5,882 nucleotides of DNA from Chloroflexia bacterium (lineage in GTDB: Bacteria; Chloroflexota; Chloroflexia; Thermomicrobiales; UBA6265): contig JACCVC010000311.1 in assembly GCA_013698305.1 (NCBI GenBank), forward strand, positions 1-5,882. Direction: 5' to 3'. Positions 5,843 to 5,882 of the stretch are shown one piece after another. The notes below the pieces were generated by a model that worked only from the letters and a program-made list of their open reading frames with translations, did not search any database and was not told the DNA's origin. A program made the position numbers and the translations under genes. Every line of letters starts with the position of its first letter. Positions within the stretch are counted from its first letter, which is position 1.

Positions 5843-5882
5843 GGCATCTGCTCCGGCGCGGACTGGCGGCAACCTGGTCCTG

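Overview
The window looks like high-GC bacterial chromosome carrying a lower-GC accessory cassette. The left flank (about 1-1216) and right flank (about 4950-5882) are GC-rich with strongly G/C-ending codons. The middle (about 1217-4905) is visibly richer in A/T and encodes only DNA-modification, DNA-cleavage and repair enzymes, all on the minus strand. The host cannot be named securely. The GC-rich codons, the alanine-rich signal peptide and the Ala-Thr-Pro linker of the secreted phosphatase-like protein would fit Chloroflexota (Thermomicrobia) or an actinobacterium, but this is a guess.

Layout, left to right. The end of an unidentified plus-strand gene (2-88) is followed by a plus-strand aldo/keto reductase of the E. 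coli YghZ type (218-1216) with a terminator-like hairpin just after its stop. About 200 bases of A/T-rich DNA with no convincing gene follow (1262-1469). Then comes the minus-strand cassette. Its transcription order is a Vsr-type mismatch endonuclease (4916-4464), a C5-cytosine DNA methyltransferase (4332-3208), a GIY-YIG endonuclease overlapping the methyltransferase stop by 8 bases (3215-2490), and a PD-(D/E)XK (Mrr-like) nuclease (2402-1470). Upstream of vsr is a scar: about 47 codons matching the C-terminus of a xanthine/CO dehydrogenase FAD-binding subunit (5098-4958), with no start and no rest of the gene. It sits directly behind a minus-strand gene for an exported histidine-phosphatase-superfamily protein (5842-5117).

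Working model. The methyltransferase makes 5-methylcytosine in an unknown recognition sequence and so protects the host. The GIY-YIG protein is the most likely cognate restriction enzyme. Vsr would nick at T:G mismatches left when the methylated cytosine deaminates. The PD-(D/E)XK protein is a second nuclease whose role in the system is not established; it may be an accessory or independent defence gene. The 131-base gap before the methyltransferase holds palindromes over a possible -10 box and is the best candidate for a control region.
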